A program made the position numbers and the translations under genes. From Rhizopus arrhizus (taxonomy: Eukaryota > Mucoromycota > Mucoromycetes > Mucorales > Rhizopodaceae): a stretch of 64,000 bases of DNA. The DNA lies in the NCBI GenBank assembly GCA_024220505.1, contig JAKZZE010000012.1, positions 1,612,001 to 1,676,000 on the forward strand, read 5' to 3'. Positions 58,961-64,000 of this stretch are shown piece after piece; position 1 is the stretch's first letter, and each line of letters starts with the position of its first letter. The notes below the pieces were generated by a model. The model did not search any database, was not told the DNA's origin, and saw only the letters and a list, made by a program, of their open reading frames with translations.

Positions 58961-60750
58961 AGACATTGTTGACTTACCTTCATCTGAAATAGAGTGTTCA
59001 ATATTGGTTTTAAGGCATTAAAATGATCAACATGATAAGGGATCGCCAACCTTGCCACGGGCTTAGCAATAAAGACTTGTTCTTGAGTTTTTTCATCATG
59101 TAAAGACAGTCATAGTTACCAACAAAATCCATAGCCACAACAGATGTATTAATTTTATATCTTGTCATTATTTGATGAATAACACATGCATTGATTCTTA
59201 GACTTTTGCATTGCTATTTCTGTACAACTTCTTGGCTAAAGACGTTTCTTTTCCATACGTTTGATGAAATCTCTACTCGTTTCTTCTCATGACTTACACC
59301 AAGCATAAGATCAATTCTGCGACCATACAAACTTGATTGTTTGCCCAACCCAAATATTGATCTGTTCATATCAATAGACACCTTTGTTGCCTCACTAATA
59401 TTCTCGCCACTACAAATATAACCATAGATTTATCAATCATCTGTTTATTTGACCTCATTTGCTTCTATCTACTTACTCAATCATCTCAATGTTTGTGGAA
59501 TCAAGTAATATGTCAAATAGTGCAGCGAATCTTCGGTAAATAGTTAGTTCAGATTCATCTTTAGATGATGACCAGCGTGCGAAATTCCTAACACTATCAA
59601 AGATAGATACTGCATTTTTAGATATACATGTATTGTACTTTTCCACTTTCGACTTACATTCGTTCAACTATCAAAAGCATAATGTATGGCTGTCGGCTGA
59701 TTTGCTTGCTTTTAGAAAGTACATAATTTTGCTCGTCAACATATTCCAAAATCTCATCTGTATTTCTCAAGGCTAACAGGCGATTCAAGATATTGTTCGA
59801 TTTATCGTTTAAGCCAGAATAGTTGTTAATATTCATGCTTTTTTCTTCACCTAGAACCTGCTGCCATTGTGTTTCTATAAACGAGTTTCTGTATATATCT
59901 ATTATTTTGATGTCCAAGAGATTAATAATACCCGAAATAGATAACCTAGTCCATACATCTTTATCTGTCTTACTTGTCTTCAGTCTTTATGAAAGAAACC
60001 AGATTAGATTGACATGATGTCAAGAAGTATCTTGACAACTTATGTGTCTTTCATCATCTCTTTTTCAAACGATCTACAGTGGGTGGAAAAATGGTTCCAA
60101 TGTTTTCGTCTCGCAACTTTAACGCTTTATAACTTTTGAACTACAAACGGTAACGACTCACAAAAACATGCATTTTGTAGCGCTTTTGCAGCTAATACCA
60201 GTGAAAAGAAACTTTGCTTGTACCGTTACACAATCGGGAATAAACTAACATTAAGTGCAAAAGCCAACATTGGAACCATTTTTCCACCCACTGTATATAC
60301 CAAAGCAAATCTTTGTTTCCAAAGTGCAAATAACTGATCTTGATCAAAAAAGCTCTTTTCTGAAGACCAATTTACTAGATTCTCTTTGTTTTTAACAACA
60401 AATTTGCTAAAACGTGGTTTTTTGGTAAAAACAATGTAGTTTTCCAATTCTATTTATGTTGGTTTACTGTAAGTATCGGTATACTATTTTTAATCTAAGG
60501 CTTACCATTTTTGCCAGCATACGCAGCATTATCTAACGATAAAGGTTGAAGGCGTTTTTTTTTCTTTCAACATTGTAGATTCTGAATCAGGATAAAACTC
60601 AAAATGACCACAAAAAAGATTTAAAAATAGGTTGGACATATCATCACAGCAAAAACATATATTTATATTCCGATTAACTGATTGGCTACTCGCCAATTTA
60701 TTTTTTATTTTATTTTCCTTCAAGGCAAGGGAATCTCTTGACAACAATGC
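58960..60750 (-). pseudogene. Decayed multicopy gene of unknown function
   Basis: Coding-like blocks follow each other on the minus strand: 60529-60747 (SVNRNINICFCCDDMSNLFL), 60300-60447 (KKPRFSKFVVKNKENLVNWS, QDQLFALWKQRFALVY), 59654-59917 (NILNRLLALRNTDEILEYVD), 59473-59667 (WSSSKDESELTIYRRFAALF, DILLDSTNIEMIE), and 59060-59420 (SIDMNRSIFGLGKQSSLYGR, RIDLMLGVSHEKKRVEISS, CKSLRINACVIHQIMTRYKI, VVAMDFVGNYGYLYM). Stops and shifts separate them, although some joins could be introns. I recall similar proteins as a repeated, uncharacterised family in Mucorales, often near transposons. It is split by the 217-bp MITE at 60077-60293. A weakly similar piece may lie at 61990-62160 on the other strand. 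Confidence 0.5.
60077..60293. mobile_element. MITE of Tc1/mariner type, 217 bp, perfect 28-bp TIRs
   Basis: The left end (60077-60104) starts CAGTGGGTGGAAAAATGGTT and is matched exactly, in reverse complement, by the right end (60266-60293) over 28 bases. Both ends are flanked by TA (60075-60076 and 60294-60295), the target duplication of Tc1/mariner elements. The 161-bp interior has no transposase frame, so the element is non-autonomous. It sits inside the decayed gene on the minus strand. The intact ends suggest that it moved more recently than the host gene decayed. Confidence 0.88.
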
Positions 60751-62839
60751 TTTCCAAGAGTAGCTTCAGGTCTTCTGTGGCAATCCAAGTGAGATAATAT
60801 CGCTGTATATGAATATTGCTTGTATGCGGGTATTATTTGTAGTGAATTACAAAGAGTTTTTTTTATCGTGTCTGACACTTTTTCTCTTCACCCGAATAAA
60901 GGCCTAATATTTGTCTCGTCGAGTTATCAAGTTATCAGTCTAATAACAACCAATTACAATAGAATCGATGCAACAGAAGGGTACAGATTAACCGACTTTT
61001 CCTGGCATTTTCGTCATATTATTCTATAAAAAATTCGTTTAAGAAGTATTGAAATTGGATGCAATTGTTTAGCATTTAATCCATATGAATATAAAGCGTG
61101 TCTCTGGCACATCAAATCATTTGATTTTGTAATTCGCTACATTTAAGTTATTTTTGAAGAATAGATCTGTGTTTAATAACTGTTTGATTGTCGCTTTCTT
61201 CTTCTTGATCCATGGCTTCACTTTCATCTTTGTTATCTTCTTTGGAAAAACCTTAAGCTCGATGCAGCTGTATTTTTGAGCAGAGAGTAAACAATTATGG
61301 ATCTCATGCTTAATAAAGTTTGCGTTTATACGGAGCCGGAGGCACTGTATACACTGTGTATTGAATACATAAAAAAAAAGACAAGTAGTCTCAAAATTAC
61401 ATGTGTTATGAGTACAAAAATCAATTAAAAGTATTTTCAGTTGGTTTCTTTTTTCTTTTTCGTTTGTTCAGCTTGTTTTTCATAAACATAGGATATGGAC
61501 ACAATGAGGTTTTAAAAGTTGAGTGAACCACAAGTTGTACAGGGTATAATCACTGGTCAAGAATTTTTACGGTATTTCAATCGGATGAATCTTTACTCAT
61601 TTTCACGGGCATTTATTGTAGCAGTAGTTTGACTTTTTCCATCAATTATCGCTCTATCTATGACCCCAAGAAAAATCAATTTTTGTACCTGGTGGCTTGC
61701 TTGTTTATAAGAGTCATTCCAAATGACAAATGAATTGAACACTAACATATTATATAAACATTAAATGATTAGTATTGTTTTTGCCGAAAAAAAATTCTTT
61801 ATAAAAGCTCAACATAAAGCTACATTAATTGTATCTTAAGAATCATACCCTGAACTTTGCTTTTTTTTTTTTACATTACATGTACATTCGAAATTGGCAC
61901 TGGTGCCTATAAGTTTTTTCTAATTTGAACTATGGAGAGGATGTGAGGTCGCCCTGGCTGATTTTTCCACTCTTAAAATTGCCTTCTGAACGATGAAAAA
62001 TAATATTTTCTGATGACTCTGAAATAATATTAAATTTATCAGCTCAGCGAAAGCTAAAACATACGATATGATGTAAAGGAATAAGAATGCGGTTATGGGC
62101 TGCTGATTTTAATGAAACAGCGTCGACAGGTCTGATGAGCATTGCAAGGATTTCAATTTTTTTTAAGTCAGTTTTCGCCAATAATTTTTTTTTTAACTTT
62201 TATTAAAAGGGTCTATGAGCAAAAGCTAACCGAAACCTTCCAGCTGGCAATGTATCCCGTCTTTAAAACTCTGTCAATTGTTGATTTAATGAAGTATGCT
62301 TCATCTATTGAAAAAGGATAGTTACATTAATGTTGAATGTAAAAAAAGAGGGAAATCGTTAGTCATATCACAAGAAAATTCTTTCAAGCAATGGATCGCC
62401 TATTTCAAGCATTTTGCCATCTTCATTAAACTAATTAATTAAAAAAAAGATTATTGAATTAAGTCAACTTGTATTCATGAAGCTTTCGCTTTTTAAAAGA
62501 AACAGAACAAGCCAGTAAATTTGCAGTTTACAGCTTGTTTCTGAGTTTCACCAAATAAAACAAGAGCTGAAGAAAGGTGATTCAAGACGTAGTGTCGATA
62601 GATACGAATCAATGTCCTTATTTACAGAAAATAATTTTTTCGCGCGTATTTAACCTTACTGCAAATGGACTTTTGTTCTGTTTTAGAATAAATATATGCA
62701 TCGTAAATCAGTTAAGATCTGAATCACAGCTGACCCTGTAGCGATTATTTTTGAATTGGAGTTCTTTTTATCTTGGTAGTAACAAGAAGTCTTTAATAAA
62801 AACAGTCTTTTTTTCGTTTTCATTATTTTTATAAAAAAA
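60751..62839. other. AT-rich intergenic region with a small coding-like relic
   Basis: About 2.1 kb. At 61990-62160 (+) one frame reads FSDDSEIILNLSAQRKLKH and, after a stop, MRLWAADFNETASTGLMSIA; this looks like a piece of a degraded multicopy gene. The rest has homopolymers (61859-61872) and no supported gene. The last 60 bases are pyrimidine-rich and probably hold the leader of the next gene. Confidence 0.4.
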
Positions 62840-63268
62840 ATGTCCGCTTTCCAAGATAAATTTACGACAAGCCTTGCGATGTGGTCTCCTCCTGTTGCAT
62901 CTTCTTTTTATTTTGGTGCAAGCCCAGTAGTACATCAAAATGCATTAGGATATTATCATGAACCAGTTTATTATCCAGCAACATGTATCATTTGTGGGCT
63001 TCCACATTATCCAATACCTCATCATAAAACAAAAACAGTTGAAAGGACCTTGATCATACCTACACCTACTCCTTATCGACCAGAAAGACAGATCATGGCA
63101 GAGCAAAAAGCATTTGCAGTAAATGAAAGGAGAACACACAGAAAACGTACCTTAAACTATGTGCAAACATTATTTTATCGAGCTTTACTAGTCATTCGCA
63201 AACCCTTCATAGTTTCAAGAAGACGCAATATATATCCTTTCAAAAAACCAGTACGGCTGATAAAATAG
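62840..63268 (+). CDS. Unrecognised basic protein, 142 residues
   Basis: An intronless frame starting at ATGTCC after an A-rich leader (62832-62839), which is a good fungal start context. The first half is aromatic and Pro-rich (MWSPPVASSFYFGAS; GYYHEPVYYPATCIICGLPH) with one CxxC and nearby His residues (CIICGLPHYPIPHH), which could bind a metal. The second half is Arg/Lys-rich (NERRTHRKRTLNYVQ; ISRRRNIYPFKK-like C-terminus). No signal peptide or membrane helix is convincing. I do not recognise the family. The codon pattern and clean start and stop support a real gene. Confidence 0.6.
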   Translation: MSAFQDKFTTSLAMWSPPVASSFYFGASPVVHQNALGYYHEPVYYPATCIICGLPHYPIPHHKTKTVERTLIIPTPTPYRPERQIMAEQKAFAVNERRTHRKRTLNYVQTLFYRALLVIRKPFIVSRRRNIYPFKKPVRLIK

Positions 63269-63459
63269 CGTTCAAAATATACGCATATGTTCAGTATAAA
63301 GCATACTAATAAAAAGAATCTACTATGTAAAATCCTCCTTTTTTTTCAAAAAAAAATAAAATAAAATGAAAATATAGCGAAAAAAAAAACGTTTATATTC
63401 AAAATATACATGTGTAAAAGAAAAAAGACTGAGCAATGCGAAAACAAAATAAATAAAAA

Positions 63460-64000
63460 CTAATGATTATTACAACAAAACTCTATATCGACAATTTCCT
63501 TGGGCGCATTTGAACTAAGTACGTAAGGTTCACTTTTACCAATCACAACATTGTCCTCAATACGAATGCCGATCCCTTGATACTTGCTTGGGAATTTGTC
63601 ATCATATGGAACATATATTCCTGGTTCGATAGTAACCACCATATTTGTTTTCAGTTTACGAGATCTATCTAATTCATATAAATCATGTACATCTAAACCC
63701 AAGTAATGTCCAACATGATGTGGATAAAGTACTCTTTCCATATCCTAAATGCATATAGCAATGTTAATCCTACAAAACACAATATTTCCTATCAATGACG
63801 GAAAGTTTACCCATCCTGTTACATTGAAGCCAATCTTGTAAAGCTCTTCTTTCATTAGTTTCACAGATTGTGAATGAATACCATTAAGAGAAATACTATT
63901 AGATTCTGTACACATCTTGATACAGGCTTTGTTGACTGTCAAGACTGCTTGATAAAGCTCTTTTTGTGCATCATTAAATTTGCCGTTTACTGGCCAAGTA
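63460..64000 (-). CDS. ICP55: Icp55/XPNPEP3-like Xaa-Pro aminopeptidase, C-terminal part (cut by window edge)
   Basis: Two exons are visible (63811 to beyond 64000, and 63460-63744). The frame reads WPVNGKFNDAQKELYQAVL, then GWDMERVLYPHHVGHYLGLD, MVVTIEPGIYVPYDD, and GIGIRIEDNVVIG, the C-terminal half of the M24 'pita-bread' metalloprotease fold, with the metal-binding His of HHVGHYLG, Glu of TIEPGIY and Glu of RIEDNV present. Icp55 trims one residue from imported mitochondrial proteins after MPP cleavage. The WPVNGKF start of the visible part and the short C-terminus (EIVDIEFCCNNH) fit Icp55 better than cytosolic prolidase. The N-terminal half and start lie outside the window. Confidence 0.85.

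Noticed and set aside
1..64000. tRNA, rRNA or CRISPR array
   Set aside because: No cloverleaf with a convincing T-loop was seen, no rRNA-like conserved segment, and no regularly spaced identical direct repeats; CRISPR is not expected in nuclear fungal DNA.
1..64000. Secondary-metabolite or operon-like gene cluster
   Set aside because: The genes belong to unrelated housekeeping and signalling pathways, and no synthase, synthetase or tailoring-enzyme group is present.

Overview
This window looks like nuclear DNA of a Mucorales-type fungus. It is AT-rich, genes are cut by short introns (about 33-85 nt), and transcription starts are pyrimidine-rich. Several proteins match early-diverging fungi: a plant-type plasma-membrane H+-ATPase, a PSTAIRE Pho85 kinase, an Inn1/Fic1-like cytokinesis protein, HID1/Ftp105 and Rim15. 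The transposon debris (LINE ORF1 and C-terminal fragments, a PIF1/Helitron helicase relic, a Fanzor/TnpB-like relic, a Tc1/mariner-type MITE) also fits. I rebuilt most genes by joining ORFs across GT-AG introns and checking that every exon phase closes.

Layout. 1-1.2 kb: LINE ORF1 relic and a dispersed repeat. 1.3-22 kb is a compact gene island: PAXBP1/GCFC-like protein (+), MRCK-like AGC kinase with coiled coil (-), Pho85-type CDK (+), MYSM1-like SANT-SWIRM-MPN deubiquitinase (-), plant-type H+-ATPase (+), an RGS domain joined to an FSP1/AIF-like oxidoreductase (-), Tim44 (-), and a siderophore-type MFS transporter with an apparent frameshift (-). 22-27.8 kb: long poly(A), a second repeat copy and a decayed Fanzor relic holding a GC-rich foreign segment. 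27.8-30.4 kb: NATD1-like acetyltransferase (+) and KIN1/PAR-1 kinase with a GC-AG intron (+). 30.8-32.8 kb: transposon relics. 33.5-35.1 kb: secreted subtilisin (-). 35.1-42.9 kb: AT-rich desert with a LINE C-terminal relic and one odd short ORF. 42.9-46.1 kb: multi-pass receptor-like protein (+) and the C2/proline-rich Inn1-like protein (-). 46.1-49.5 kb: desert with a 54-A tract and a CA repeat. 49.5-58.4 kb: Rim15-like kinase with receiver domain (+) and HID1 (-). 58.5-62.8 kb: a decayed multicopy gene carrying a 217-bp MITE with perfect TIRs and TA duplications. 62.8-64 kb: an unrecognised 142-residue protein (+) and the 3' part of an Icp55-like aminopeptidase (-), cut by the window edge.

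The genes are mostly unrelated housekeeping, signalling and trafficking genes. A loose theme is growth control: Pho85-type CDK, Rim15-type kinase, KIN1, an MRCK-like kinase and the H+-ATPase. The most unusual items are the RGS-oxidoreductase fusion, the fungal MYSM1-like deubiquitinase and the Fanzor relic.
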